DNA of 64,000 nucleotides from Prosthecobacter algae (GTDB lineage Bacteria; Verrucomicrobiota; Verrucomicrobiia; Verrucomicrobiales; Verrucomicrobiaceae): positions 357,265 to 421,264 of the forward strand of contig NZ_BAABIA010000006.1 of assembly GCF_039542385.1 (NCBI RefSeq), given 5' to 3'. The position numbers were made by a program, and so were the translations under genes. The notes under the pieces were generated by a model, which saw nothing but the letters and a program-made list of their open reading frames with translations, did not search any database and had not been told where the DNA came from. Shown piece after piece: positions 27,067 to 35,698 of the stretch (position 1 is its first letter; each line of letters begins with the position of its first letter).

Positions 27067-29460
27067 ATGTCGCCCAGTCCCTCAGACGTACCCGCCACGA
27101 AGACACCGGGTGCATCACGCCCCGTTCCAGAACGCTTCATTGTCTCTAAAGGCACGCTGCGCTGGGATCGATTCATGAACTCGGCCATCGTCTTCGGTGG
27201 CATCGGCATCATCGTCGCCGTCTCCGGCATCTTTGCCTTCATCGCTCTGGAGATCGCCCCGCTTTTCCAGGGCGCACGGGTGGAAGAAAAGACCAAGATC
27301 GCCCTTTCCGCCCCCACGGGTGCCCTGGTGGGCCTGGATGAATGGTCGGAACTGCCCTTCTACTTTGATGGTGGCAGCGAGGTCGTTTTCCAGCCTGTGA
27401 AAGGCGGCCCCGCCCAGCGCCTGCCTACGGGCCTGCCCACAGGCACCCAGATCACCGCGAAACGTCACGATCCTGTCACAGGCCGCATGGCCATCGGCAC
27501 GGCAGATGGGCAGGTGGGCTTTGTCGGCATCCATTACCAGTCGGAATACCAGGCCCAGGGCAAACCGCTGATCAAACCCGCCGTCAAGGCCGAGCCGCTG
27601 CTGCCCCTGCGCGAAGCCGCAGCAGCAGCTCCCGCCGCTACGCCCACCCCCGTGCTAGACATGGACTACGCGGACTCAGGTGACAAAAAGCTCTTTGCCG
27701 CCATTCAGGAGGTCAATGGCCAGCCCCAGCTCACCACCATGAGCCTGCGGCAAAAAAAGAGCCTCATGGGCAAGGGCAAGACTGAGATTGATGCCCGCGA
27801 AGACCTCACCCCCCTCCTCGCCGGGGCCAAGCCTCAGCGCGTCCTCGTTGCGGGTACCGCCGACAGTCTCGTGACCCTCACCGATGCTGGGGAGGTGCTG
27901 TATTTTTACCGCCTGGGCAGCGGCTGGGAACTGCGCCAGCGCTTCAAGCCCTTCGATGGCGGCCAGGTTTCCGGGGTGGATTACCTCTTTGGTCAGGTCA
28001 GCCTCGTTTGTTACAATGAGCAGGGGAAAGTCCGCATCTTCAGCCTCTTCGTACCCGAGGGCGGCACCATGCGTCTCTTTGGCCAGACCAAGGAATTTCA
28101 GCCCCTCGATGGCCCCATCACCTACTACCGCGCCAGCCAGCGGAACAAATCCTTCCTGGTCGGCAATGCCAAAGAGTGCGCCCTCTGCTACGCCACCACG
28201 GCCAGCGTGCGCCGCAGCGTGAAGCTGCCCTTTGAGGCAGTCTCCGTGGCCATGGATGCCAAGGCGGAGCACATCGGCTTTCTCGATACTCAGGGCAGTA
28301 TGCACCTCTATGAGATTAGCGATCCGCACCCGGAAGCTGGCTGGAGCGCCTTCTTTGGCAAGGTCTGGTACGAGGGCTTTGCCGGGCCCAAGTACGAGTG
28401 GCAGAGCACCAGCGGCACGGATGACTTTGAGCCGAAGCTCTCCCTCATCCCCCTCATCATGGGCTCCCTGAAGGGCACCTTTTACGCGATGCTCTTCGCG
28501 GTGCCCATCGCGCTGCTGGCCGCCATTTACACCTCCCAGTTCCTGGCCCCCGGGATGAAAAAGATCGTCAAACCGGCGATGGAAATCATGGCCTCACTAC
28601 CCTCCGTTGTGCTCGGTTTCCTCGCCGCCCTTTGGCTGGCCCCGCTCATCGAAAACCGCGTGCCCTCGGTCATCCTGCTGGTCATCTCCATCCCCGTTTC
28701 CGCCAGCCTGCTGGGCGTTTTGTGGGGCCGCATGCCCATCGTCTACCGCAACCGCCTGCCGAAAGGAACGGAGTACCTCATCATCGCCCCGGTCATGCTC
28801 GGTTTTGCCTGGCTCGGCTGGCAACTCGGCCCGGCTTTTGAGAAAGTCGCCTTTGTCGCCACCATGCCGGATGGCAGCCAGATCGCCGATTTCCGAATGT
28901 GGTGGCCGCGCTTCACCGGCATGTCCTATGACCAGCGCAACTGCCTCGTCGTCGGTTTCATGATGGGCTTCGCTGTCATCCCCGTCATCTTCACCATCGC
29001 GGAGGATGCCCTTTCGAATGTGCCCCCTTCCCTGACCTCCGCCTCGGAAGCCCTCGGCGCTTCGCGCTGGCAGGTGGTGCGCTCCGTCGTCCTGCCCATC
29101 GCCTCCGCAGGCATCCTCTCCGCCGTCATGATCGGCCTGGGCCGGGCCGTGGGTGAAACGATGGTCGTGGTGATGGCCACGGGCAACACGGGCTTCTTCG
29201 ATGCCTCGGGCAACTTCTTGTTAGGCGAGTTCGGCCTCGGCGGCGGCAAGTTCCCGCTGGCGGACCACTGGAACCCCTTCAACGGCATGCGCACCCTTTC
29301 GGCCAACATCGCCGTGGAGCTGCCTGAGGCCGCGCAAAACTCCACCCACTACCGCACCCTCTTCCTCGGTGCCCTGGTGCTCTTCGGCATGACCTTCGTG
29401 CTGAACACCGTGGCCGAAGTCCTGCGCCAGAAACTGCGCGACAAATTCAAAATCGTCTGA
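27067..29460 (+). CDS. pstC: Phosphate ABC transporter permease PstC with a large extracytoplasmic insert
   Basis: 797 residues against about 320 for the common PstC. One N-terminal helix (residues 36-58) is followed by roughly 390 residues of propeller-like sequence (GLVGLDEWSELPFY, RLGSGWELRQRFKPFDGGQVSG and similar), then the permease domain from about residue 460 (PLIMGSLKGTFYAMLFAVPIALLAAIYTS). The ABC-contact loop EALGASRWQVVRSVVLPIASAGI is intact. Its TGA overlaps the pstA start. Long PstC/PstA forms are known in other proteobacterial-type systems; here the insert may sense or bind substrate. No pstS, pstB or phoU is adjacent. Confidence 0.88.
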   Translation: MSPSPSDVPATKTPGASRPVPERFIVSKGTLRWDRFMNSAIVFGGIGIIVAVSGIFAFIALEIAPLFQGARVEEKTKIALSAPTGALVGLDEWSELPFYFDGGSEVVFQPVKGGPAQRLPTGLPTGTQITAKRHDPVTGRMAIGTADGQVGFVGIHYQSEYQAQGKPLIKPAVKAEPLLPLREAAAAAPAATPTPVLDMDYADSGDKKLFAAIQEVNGQPQLTTMSLRQKKSLMGKGKTEIDAREDLTPLLAGAKPQRVLVAGTADSLVTLTDAGEVLYFYRLGSGWELRQRFKPFDGGQVSGVDYLFGQVSLVCYNEQGKVRIFSLFVPEGGTMRLFGQTKEFQPLDGPITYYRASQRNKSFLVGNAKECALCYATTASVRRSVKLPFEAVSVAMDAKAEHIGFLDTQGSMHLYEISDPHPEAGWSAFFGKVWYEGFAGPKYEWQSTSGTDDFEPKLSLIPLIMGSLKGTFYAMLFAVPIALLAAIYTSQFLAPGMKKIVKPAMEIMASLPSVVLGFLAALWLAPLIENRVPSVILLVISIPVSASLLGVLWGRMPIVYRNRLPKGTEYLIIAPVMLGFAWLGWQLGPAFEKVAFVATMPDGSQIADFRMWWPRFTGMSYDQRNCLVVGFMMGFAVIPVIFTIAEDALSNVPPSLTSASEALGASRWQVVRSVVLPIASAGILSAVMIGLGRAVGETMVVVMATGNTGFFDASGNFLLGEFGLGGGKFPLADHWNPFNGMRTLSANIAVELPEAAQNSTHYRTLFLGALVLFGMTFVLNTVAEVLRQKLRDKFKIV

Positions 29461-31280
29461 TGCCCCTCGCGACTCCCCAACAGCCGGCCCGTACCAAAGG
29501 CGAGGTGAAAGTGTGGCTCACCGCCGCAGGACTCACCCTCGGCCTCATCATGATCAGCGGCCTGCTGCTGCTCATTGCCTTCAATGGCCTCTCCGTCTTC
29601 TGGCCGGACCGCGTGGCCGTGTACACCATCAAGGAAGGCGACAAAGAAACCCGCATCGCCGGCAGCCTGGTGAAGTCCCAGCAGCGCCGCAAGCCCGACG
29701 GCAGCTTCGTCACCGAGCACTCCATCTTCACCGGCAACAAGGACGCCTACAACCTGGCCTTCCGCTTCATCAACGACTCCGACATCGTCTCCCAAACCGA
29801 TGCCAAAGGCATTTATGTGGCCGAGCGCATGGAGTATGGCGATGCCATCTTCACCCCCCTGGCCCTGCAACTGGCCGATGGCAAAAAGATCCCCGGTGAC
29901 GATGCCGCCTTTGCTGGCGAATTCGCCCGCCTCGTCAAGCAAGGCAACGAACGCCGCGAGGAAATCCTGCGTATCGAGAAGCATGAGATTGGCGACATCA
30001 ATGCGCGCATGAAAAAGCTGGAGGTCCGCTCCCGCAAAGAAGATGTGAAGGCCGAGATCGCCAAAGAGCAGGCCCTCTATCAGACCCTGGCCGACGAGGC
30101 ACAGAAACTCCGCGCCGCCCAGACCGCCGACAAGCTGCTCTACAAGCTGGCCTCCGGCGAGGAGCGCACGCAGAACGTCGGCGACATCCTCCACTTCTAC
30201 CAGCCCAACGACCTCGGCCTCGGCGGTCGTTTCATCGTCTTCCTTCAGGCCATCTGGGAATTCCTCATGGCCGAGCCCCGCGAAGCCAATACCGAGGGCG
30301 GCATCTTCCCCGCCATCTTCGGCACCTTTGTCATGACGGTGCTCATGGCCTTCATGGTCACCCCCTTTGGCATCATCGCCGCCATCTACCTGCGTGAATA
30401 TGCCCGCCAGGGATTCCTGGTGCAGGTCGTCCGCATCTGCGTGAACAACCTCGCTGGTGTGCCCTCCATCGTCTTCGGGGTCTTCGGTCTCGGCTTCTTC
30501 GTTTATGGCGTCGGTGGCTTCATCGACGGTGGTGTGCAGTATCCCCTCGCGCCCAACTGGTGGTTTGCCGCAGGCATTGGCGCGCTGGCCTGCATCGGCT
30601 TCGCGGTGTACCTTTCCACCCACAACCGCACCGCCATCCCCACCCAGCAAAAGCGGCAGAAGTTTCTGCAAAAGGTCGAAGGCACCCTCTGGATCGCCAG
30701 CGTCTTCCTGGTCATTATCACCGTGGCCCGCTGCCCCTACTTCGGCGGCTTCTTCAGTGACAGCCTGCCCACGCCCACCTTCGGCACCGGCGGCATCCTT
30801 TGGGCCTCGCTCACCCTCGCCCTCATGACCCTGCCGGTCGTCATCGTCGCCACCGAGGAGGCGCTCGTCGCCGTGCCACGTGGCGTGCGGGAAGCCGCCC
30901 TCGCCTGCGGTGCCTCGAAGTGGCAGACCATCCAGCGCATCGTCCTGCCCAGCGCCCTGCCCGGCGTGATGACCGGCGTCATCCTCGCCATGGCCCGTGG
31001 TGCGGGCGAAGTCGCCCCGCTGATGATCACCGGCGTGGTCAAACTGGCCCCCTCCCTGCCCCTGGACCTCTCCTGGCCCTTCATCCATGCCGAGCGCAAA
31101 TTCATGCACCTTGGCTTCCACATCTTCGACCTTGGCTTCCAGTCCCCCGATTCCGAAGGGGCCAAGCCCATGGTCTTTGCCACCACGCTCCTGCTCATCC
31201 TGCTCGTCGTGGCCCTGAACCTCGCCGCCATCCAGATCCGCGCCCGCCTGCGCAAACGCTACCAGGCCAGCGCTTTCTAA
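29460..31280 (+). CDS. pstA: Phosphate ABC transporter permease PstA with N-terminal DUF3333-like region
   Basis: 606 residues against about 280-300 for short PstA. One helix (residues 20-45), then about 230 residues of periplasmic sequence with a charged coiled-coil stretch (RREEILRIEKHEIGDINARMKKLEVRS), then the permease domain from about residue 275 (GGIFPAIFGTFVMTVLMAFMVTPFGIIAAIYL) and the coupling loop EAALACGASKWQTIQRIVLPSALPGVM. It overlaps pstC by one base. After its stop the sequence passes straight into repeats, starting with a GTTAGGC word seven bases on. Confidence 0.9.
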   Translation: MPLATPQQPARTKGEVKVWLTAAGLTLGLIMISGLLLLIAFNGLSVFWPDRVAVYTIKEGDKETRIAGSLVKSQQRRKPDGSFVTEHSIFTGNKDAYNLAFRFINDSDIVSQTDAKGIYVAERMEYGDAIFTPLALQLADGKKIPGDDAAFAGEFARLVKQGNERREEILRIEKHEIGDINARMKKLEVRSRKEDVKAEIAKEQALYQTLADEAQKLRAAQTADKLLYKLASGEERTQNVGDILHFYQPNDLGLGGRFIVFLQAIWEFLMAEPREANTEGGIFPAIFGTFVMTVLMAFMVTPFGIIAAIYLREYARQGFLVQVVRICVNNLAGVPSIVFGVFGLGFFVYGVGGFIDGGVQYPLAPNWWFAAGIGALACIGFAVYLSTHNRTAIPTQQKRQKFLQKVEGTLWIASVFLVIITVARCPYFGGFFSDSLPTPTFGTGGILWASLTLALMTLPVVIVATEEALVAVPRGVREAALACGASKWQTIQRIVLPSALPGVMTGVILAMARGAGEVAPLMITGVVKLAPSLPLDLSWPFIHAERKFMHLGFHIFDLGFQSPDSEGAKPMVFATTLLLILLVVALNLAAIQIRARLRKRYQASAF

Positions 31281-31309
31281 TCCTTGGTTAGGCTGAGATG
31301 CCTCCGCAG

Positions 31310-31560
31310 CCGCAGAGCGTCCTGGGCTGCGCCAGTCCTCTGGCGCTTTCGTCAAGCTCATCCGTCCCCGTTCGCCATGGAGCGCGGGCGCTAAGTACCG
31401 CGACTGCGGTGATCCCGCCGAGCGTTTCCTGCGTCCTCGCGGGAAACGGTTCTCCAGGCCCGCAGCCCCATGCCTGGCACTCCGTAGCAGCCACCTCGGT
31501 TCACGGTCTTCGGCGGGACGCCGAAGACGGCACGCGAGACGCGTGCGCTCCATCTAAAAC
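31310..31560 (+). repeat. Family C element, single copy
   Basis: Matches the 253-bp unit of 7899-8630 through its length, with a 17-bp local difference near 31390-31415 (a CGCTAAGTACCGCGACTGCG insert-like stretch). It keeps the GCGCCAG...CTGGCGC and CTTCGGCG...CGCCGAAG hairpins. Confidence 0.88.
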
Positions 31561-31633
31561 CCGTCGTCCGCTCAAAGCCCCCCGAGGAGCGGGACTTGGG
31601 GATCTTCCGGCCTACCGCTACGCTCCCGCTAGT

Positions 31634-31714
31634 TCTGTTGGTGTCTAGCCTTTAGGCGATCTTTGAGAAGGTAAGAGAAGTCATTGAATCGCCTGAGGGC
31701 TAAACACCAACAGA
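31634..31714. repeat. Long hairpin, copy 1
   Basis: Arms 31634-31660 and 31688-31714 pair over about 27 bp with few mismatches, around a 27-nt loop. The core arm word is CTAGCCTTTAGGCGAT against ATCGCCTGAGGGCTAA. The copy at 31887 differs at paired positions in a compensated way (CTGTTGG/CCAACAG here). Confidence 0.85.
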
Positions 31715-31816
31715 CCGAACAAACCCGCACCCTTGTCACACTTCCTGTTAATCCTGCCATCTTGTTAATCCTGTAAAAACAGCCCATCCCACTCCTCCAG
31801 GCCCCCGTTCGCCCCC

Positions 31817-31856
31817 CCCAAACCACGGGACTTGGCAAGTTCCGCTCCTTGGGGTC
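31817..31856 (+). repeat. Family B palindromic repeat
   Basis: CGGGACTTGGCAAGTTCCG at 31826-31844, one base off the palindrome, inside the usual CCAAACCA...CTCCTTGGGG frame. A truncated partner (GAGGAGCGGGACTTGG) lies at about 31581. Confidence 0.8.
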
Positions 31857-31886
31857 TTTCGATCTAACATTCAGGCTCCCGCCAGC

Positions 31887-31967
31887 TCTGCTGGTGTCTA
31901 GCCTTTAGGCGATCTTTGAGAAGGTGCGAGAGGTCATTGAATCGCCTAAAGGCTAAACACCAGCAGA
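31887..31967. repeat. Long hairpin, copy 2
   Basis: Arms 31887-31913 and 31941-31967 pair almost perfectly (one mismatch) around a 27-nt loop. Relative to copy 1 the outer pair changes from T-A to C-G (CTGCTGG/CCAGCAG). Both copies are followed by CCGAACAAACCCG and an E segment. Confidence 0.88.
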
Positions 31968-32044
31968 CCGAACAAACCCGACCTCTTGCCACACATCTTG
32001 TTAATCCTGCCATCTTGTTAATCCTGTAAAAACAGCCCATCCCG

Positions 32045-32357
32045 CGTACGGGACGCAGGCAGCTACGGGTGAGGATTGGCGGTAGCGTTTACTGGTGCGG
32101 GAGTGTGTGACCTAGCGGGGCTGCTATCCGCACAGGGACTGTGCGGGCTACCTTTGAGCCCATCCCGCGTGCGGGACACAGGTGGCTACGGGTGGGCGGT
32201 GACGGTGTTTGTTCGGATTATCAAACACACCCTACGATTCGGCCACCTGCTGGCGCAGGCAGCTACGCGTGAGGCTTGGCGGTAGCGTTTATTGGTGCGG
32301 GGGTGTGTGACCCTGCGGCGCGGCTTTCCGCACAGGGACTGTGCGGGCTACCTTTGA
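32045..32357 (+). repeat. Two-copy repeat ending in family A palindromes
   Basis: Two related blocks, about 32051-32155 and 32258-32357, each run GGCAGCTACG.GTGAGG, TTGGCGGTAGCGTTTA, GTGTGTGACC and end in the palindrome CCGCACAGGGACTGTGCGG (32128-32146 and 32328-32346) plus GCTACCTTTGAG. The last bases of copy two provide the stop codon and final residues of the SET gene. Confidence 0.85.
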
Positions 32358-32986
32358 GGCTTTTTCTTGGTGGCCTTGGTGGTTTTCTTCTGGGCCACTT
32401 TGGTGGCGGGGGCGCTGGGGGTGTCGAGGGCATCGAGCTGCTGCTGGAGCTCGGCGGCGCGGGCTTCGAGGGCGGCGATTTTTTCGGCGCGCTGGGCACG
32501 GGCTTTGAGGAGGCGGCGCAGCTTGGGCCAGTGCTCTTCATCGACGATGTAACCGACGCAGGAAGGCTTGCCACAGCGGCAGGGGTGGTCTTCCCAGGTA
32601 TCGAGAGCGAAGCCGTAGTTGAAGGAGAGTTCTTCGCCTTCGGGGATGTCGCGCTTGGCGTGAATCCAGATGCGGCCACGGGTGATGAAGGCCTCGCAGT
32701 TCGGCTCGCAGGAGTGGTTGATGAGGCGGGCGGTGTTGCCGGAGGTGCTGCCGTCGAGGTCGTGGGTCTTGTTCAGCGTGAAGATGTACACGGCGGCGCC
32801 GCCGGTCTTCGCGGCGCGGGCGGCGAGGGCGTTGCCACGGCGTTCGCTTTCGGCCTTGGTGATTTTTTCACCGGTGTATTCGATGATGGGCGTGCCCGCC
32901 GGGATGTGGGTGCGGGAAAAGATGCCGCGCTGATGGATGGCGGAACGGCGGACGATCCACCATTTTTGAGGAGAGGCTTTGGGCAT
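32348..32986 (-). CDS. SET-domain protein lysine methyltransferase with Lys-rich tail
   Basis: 212 residues. The SET domain (residues 8-130) has GIFSRTHIPAGTPIIEYTGE, the AdoMet-binding knot NHSCEPNCEAF and the catalytic ELSFNYGF, plus a zinc-binding post-SET motif CRCGKPSCVGYI. After it come a predicted coiled coil (RRLLKARAQRAEKIAALEARAAELQQQLDAL) and a basic Ala/Lys/Thr tail ending KKTTKATKKKPQR, which looks like a bacterial histone-H1-like tail and may bind DNA. SET proteins in bacteria may modify chromatin-like or ribosomal proteins; the target is unknown. The terminal PQR and stop are encoded by a family A repeat. Confidence 0.9.
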   Translation of the reverse strand: MPKASPQKWWIVRRSAIHQRGIFSRTHIPAGTPIIEYTGEKITKAESERRGNALAARAAKTGGAAVYIFTLNKTHDLDGSTSGNTARLINHSCEPNCEAFITRGRIWIHAKRDIPEGEELSFNYGFALDTWEDHPCRCGKPSCVGYIVDEEHWPKLRRLLKARAQRAEKIAALEARAAELQQQLDALDTPSAPATKVAQKKTTKATKKKPQR

Positions 32987-33053
32987 GAGGCGATGTGCAG
33001 CGGATGTGGTGCCGATGCTACCAGGAAAGTCAAGCGGGGGTCAAAGTTTCCGC

Positions 33054-33926
33054 TCAGGAGGCGGGCTGGGCACCCGGCTGGGCGGCGAGGGCTGCGGCGG
33101 CGCGGGCCTTGGCCACTTCGGCCTTGCGGAGGATCTCGTCCGGGCTGGGGAGGGAGGCGAGGACATCCATGGGGATGAAGCCATCGCTGACGAGTTTGGT
33201 GAGGCATTTTTTGCGCTCGTCGAGGGCCTTGTCCGGGCTGCGCTCTTTGCTGAAGCGGCTCTTGGCGGCGGCGCTGCGGTCCTTGAGCGCGGAGTAGATG
33301 TCGCCGCCGAGGAGGGAGGAGATGTCCACCTTCATCTTTTCGCGACCATGGTCGGCGGCGCTGACGTCGTCGCCATTGATGGGGCCGGCCTGGTATTTGG
33401 GGAACATGATGGCCACCTCCGGGCAGACGCGGGAGCAGGCGGGGCAGTTGGTCTTGCAGTTGTCGTTGTTCTGGACCTGGATCTTGTTTTCTTCACTGAC
33501 GCCGTAAACATCGAAGAGGCAGAAGCTGAGGCACTGCATGCAGTTGGTGCAGCGGCTGTAGTCAATGACGGGGAACCAGGGCTTCCACTTGCCGGGTTCG
33601 TTCATGGGCTTGTCGCCGCGTGTTTTATCCACCAAGGCGACGACGGTTTCGGGATCGAGATCCGTGATGTCGCGGGTTTCGATCTGGATGCGGCCGGTGA
33701 CGTCTTCCAGGGCCGGAGCCTGACGCTGGGGGAAGGTGCCGAGGAGGAGCAGCGTGTGATCGTCCGATGGTGTGGCGGTGACACTGGTGGGGGTGACGCG
33801 GGATACGGCGTAGCCTTTGTCCAGCAGGGCGGTCATGACCTTGAGGCGGGCCTCGGGCGGCAGTGGCAGGGCACCATTGCCTTCATAAAGGACGACTTTC
33901 AGCGGGCGGGCGGTGTGGGTGATCAT
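33054..33926 (-). CDS. 4Fe-4S ferredoxin-type protein with flanking domains
   Basis: 290 residues. Two iron-sulfur motifs lie in the middle, CTNCMQCLSFCLFDVY (near residue 127) and CKTNCPACSRVCPEVAIMF (near residue 160); both have the Cys spacing for a cubane cluster, with CKTNCPAC being slightly atypical. The N-terminal 110 residues form a separate alpha/beta region, and the C-terminus is a charged helical tail ending in an Ala/Gln/Pro stretch. It follows a small Cys-rich protein gene by 23 bases and should form a redox pair with it. The partner pathway is unknown. Confidence 0.82.
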   Translation of the reverse strand: MITHTARPLKVVLYEGNGALPLPPEARLKVMTALLDKGYAVSRVTPTSVTATPSDDHTLLLLGTFPQRQAPALEDVTGRIQIETRDITDLDPETVVALVDKTRGDKPMNEPGKWKPWFPVIDYSRCTNCMQCLSFCLFDVYGVSEENKIQVQNNDNCKTNCPACSRVCPEVAIMFPKYQAGPINGDDVSAADHGREKMKVDISSLLGGDIYSALKDRSAAAKSRFSKERSPDKALDERKKCLTKLVSDGFIPMDVLASLPSPDEILRKAEVAKARAAAALAAQPGAQPAS

Positions 33927-33949
33927 GACGATGGCAGGCGGGTGAAAAA

Positions 33950-34321
33950 TCAGGCTTCAGCGGCAGCGACGGCTGGCGCGGGGAGTGGGGCATCGGCAGG
34001 GCGCAGCATCTGCTGGGTGATGTCCTCGGCGGTCTGGCTGCGCATGTTCAGGATCTCGGTGCCCTCAGGCAAGGGTGCACCCGCCTGATGGAAGAGGCCG
34101 GTGACGGCGCGGGGATAGCAGGCGGCGATGCGCAGGCGGCCGCACTGGGCGAGCTGCTGCAAGCGGGGATCGCGATGAGCGGCCATTTCGCAGAGGTCCG
34201 AGACCGTCTCGAAGCTGGTGCCGGATTCGCAGAGCTGTGCGAGGACAGCGTTTTTAACGCCGGAGGGGACGACCTGGGCATAGGCGCAACGGCAGTAAAG
34301 GAGGACGGGGGCTTCGGGCAT
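33950..34321 (-). CDS. Small Cys-containing protein paired with the ferredoxin
   Basis: 123 residues from ATG 34321 (MPEAPVLLYCRCAYAQVVP); the longer frame upstream is low-complexity and has no support. Conserved-looking features are the CRC motif at residues 10-12, DLCEMAAHRDPRLQQLAQ, and RIAACYPRAVTGLFHQAGAPL. The pattern recalls small subunits that pass electrons beside heterodisulfide-reductase-like ferredoxins, but no family is named with confidence. Immediately upstream of, and probably co-transcribed with, the 4Fe-4S gene. Confidence 0.68.
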   Translation of the reverse strand: MPEAPVLLYCRCAYAQVVPSGVKNAVLAQLCESGTSFETVSDLCEMAAHRDPRLQQLAQCGRLRIAACYPRAVTGLFHQAGAPLPEGTEILNMRSQTAEDITQQMLRPADAPLPAPAVAAAEA

Positions 34322-34433
34322 GTGGGGGGACGAGAGAGATAACGCGGATCGGCGGCGGATATGACTTCGAATATTGCCGTTTTCGGCCTGGGGATGCAAT
34401 AGCTGAGATTGCCCGTGTTTTAGAGAAACCTGC

Positions 34434-34988
34434 TCAGCGCACCCCGGCGGCGGAGAGCTGCTGGCGGAGCTGGGGCCAGGTGACCTGGGCGGGCCAGGTG
34501 CGGGGATCGCGATGGGTGGCGGGGATGACTTTGGGCAGGCCCTGCTCGCGCTCCTTTTGGTTCTTCTTCCAGGCGGACTCGCCCCCAGCGCGCACGCCGG
34601 CATAGATGGCCTTGCGTTTTACCTCGCCCACACCGCAATCCGCCATGGCCGAGGCGAAGATGCGGTCTGCCTCCGCACGAGTGGTGGTCTGGGACCAGTA
34701 GAGCCAGTCATGAACGATGGCGGGGTATTGGTAAGCCTGGCCACCGGACTCAAAGTACGGGCGCAGGCTAGGCGGGATGCTGGCGTGATCCGTCACAAAA
34801 CCTGCGGGCACGAGGATCTTTTGGCCGGTGGCGGCATCCACATACTCGAGGTCCGCATGGAGCATGGCATGGCGGTGATCAGTAAATGACACGGTGGGCA
34901 CGGGCGTGATGCTGGCGCAATGCGTGAGCAGCCACGCTGCGAGCAGGGCCTGGGCGGTGCGAGCTAAGAGGCGGAGTGCGGACGGCAT
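34434..34988 (-). CDS. DUF1353 family lipoprotein
   Basis: 184 residues. A lipobox (LLTHCAS) ends the signal at residue 24. The DUF1353 core is plain: VPAGFVTDHASIPPSLRPYF, YPAIVHDWLYW, RAEADRIFASAMADCGVG. DUF1353 is often phage- or envelope-related and of unknown role; membrane anchoring by the lipobox is unusual for it. Divergent from the next gene with 77 bases between starts. Confidence 0.82.
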   Translation of the reverse strand: MPSALRLLARTAQALLAAWLLTHCASITPVPTVSFTDHRHAMLHADLEYVDAATGQKILVPAGFVTDHASIPPSLRPYFESGGQAYQYPAIVHDWLYWSQTTTRAEADRIFASAMADCGVGEVKRKAIYAGVRAGGESAWKKNQKEREQGLPKVIPATHRDPRTWPAQVTWPQLRQQLSAAGVR

Positions 34989-35065
34989 GGCGACGAAGGG
35001 AAGATGGAGGCGAGGAAGGATTTCGTCGAACAGATTGCGGGCTGGAAAGTCACAGACCGCACGCC

Positions 35066-35671
35066 ATGAACTTTGCCTGTCTTTATCTCATCAGTGCTGG
35101 ATGCGCAGGTCTTGTCTGGGCTGGGCCTGAAAAGGAGACCGAGGAGAGGACCAGTTACGAGCAGCTTTTCCATGGCGCGCAAAGGCCCTATGCAGAGGCC
35201 GGTCCCCCGCCCCAGGCTGGCAGCACGCCAGAGCAGACGGTGCGGGCGCTGTACGAAAACGAGATCTTTTTCCACCAGCGCAATGCCATTCCAAAACAGG
35301 TGACTGAACATTTGCAGGGCTGCTTCACCCCTTCCCTGCTGGCGCATTTTAATGAGTGCCGGACCAAGATTGAGACTTGGCTGGCTGATCCCGCAAACGA
35401 GGGGATGAAACTGCCGATGAATGAGGGCTCCATCTTCCTGTCTTGCTACGAAGGGGGCACCTCCTTCAAAGTCGGGGAAGCCGTGATCACAGGCGATGAA
35501 GCTCGGGTGCCTGTGGTGCTGACCTATGAAGAGGCTGGCAAAACCTACCCGTGGGTGGACATGCCGATGCTGAAGCGTGTGGGCAGCCGCTGGCTGCTGG
35601 ACGACATCCGTTTCCAGCCGCTGGAGGACATTCGCTGGACCTTGCGAGGGCGGGTTTCCATCGAGGATTGA
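35066..35671 (+). CDS. Exported hypothetical protein (DUF3828-like)
   Basis: 201 residues from ATG 35066; the longer frame overlaps the divergent lipoprotein gene. A signal peptide (CLYLISAGCAGLVWA) precedes TPEQTVRALYENEIFFHQ, FTPSLLAHFNECRTKIETW and a final two-layer domain (AVITGDEARVPVVLTYEE, SRWLLDDIRF) of the NTF2-like/DUF3828 sort. Assignment is tentative. A GTTAGGC word lies three bases after the stop codon. Confidence 0.62.
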   Translation: MNFACLYLISAGCAGLVWAGPEKETEERTSYEQLFHGAQRPYAEAGPPPQAGSTPEQTVRALYENEIFFHQRNAIPKQVTEHLQGCFTPSLLAHFNECRTKIETWLADPANEGMKLPMNEGSIFLSCYEGGTSFKVGEAVITGDEARVPVVLTYEEAGKTYPWVDMPMLKRVGSRWLLDDIRFQPLEDIRWTLRGRVSIED

Positions 35672-35698
35672 TGCGCCTAACCAAAGGTGTAAAACAGC

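Larger units (their letters stand above)
31281..32347. other. Repeat-rich spacer without genes
   Basis: About 1.07 kb holding, in order, a GTTAGGC word (31287), a family C element (31310-31560), a long hairpin (31634-31714), an E segment, a B palindrome (31826), a second long hairpin (31887-31967), another E segment, and a two-copy repeat ending in family A palindromes. No reading frame has convincing coding character. Confidence 0.8.

Noticed and set aside
29349-31553. 734-codon antisense frame opposite pstA
   Set aside because: Shadow of pstA running into a repeat; highly acidic Glu/Asp/Gly composition with no domain.
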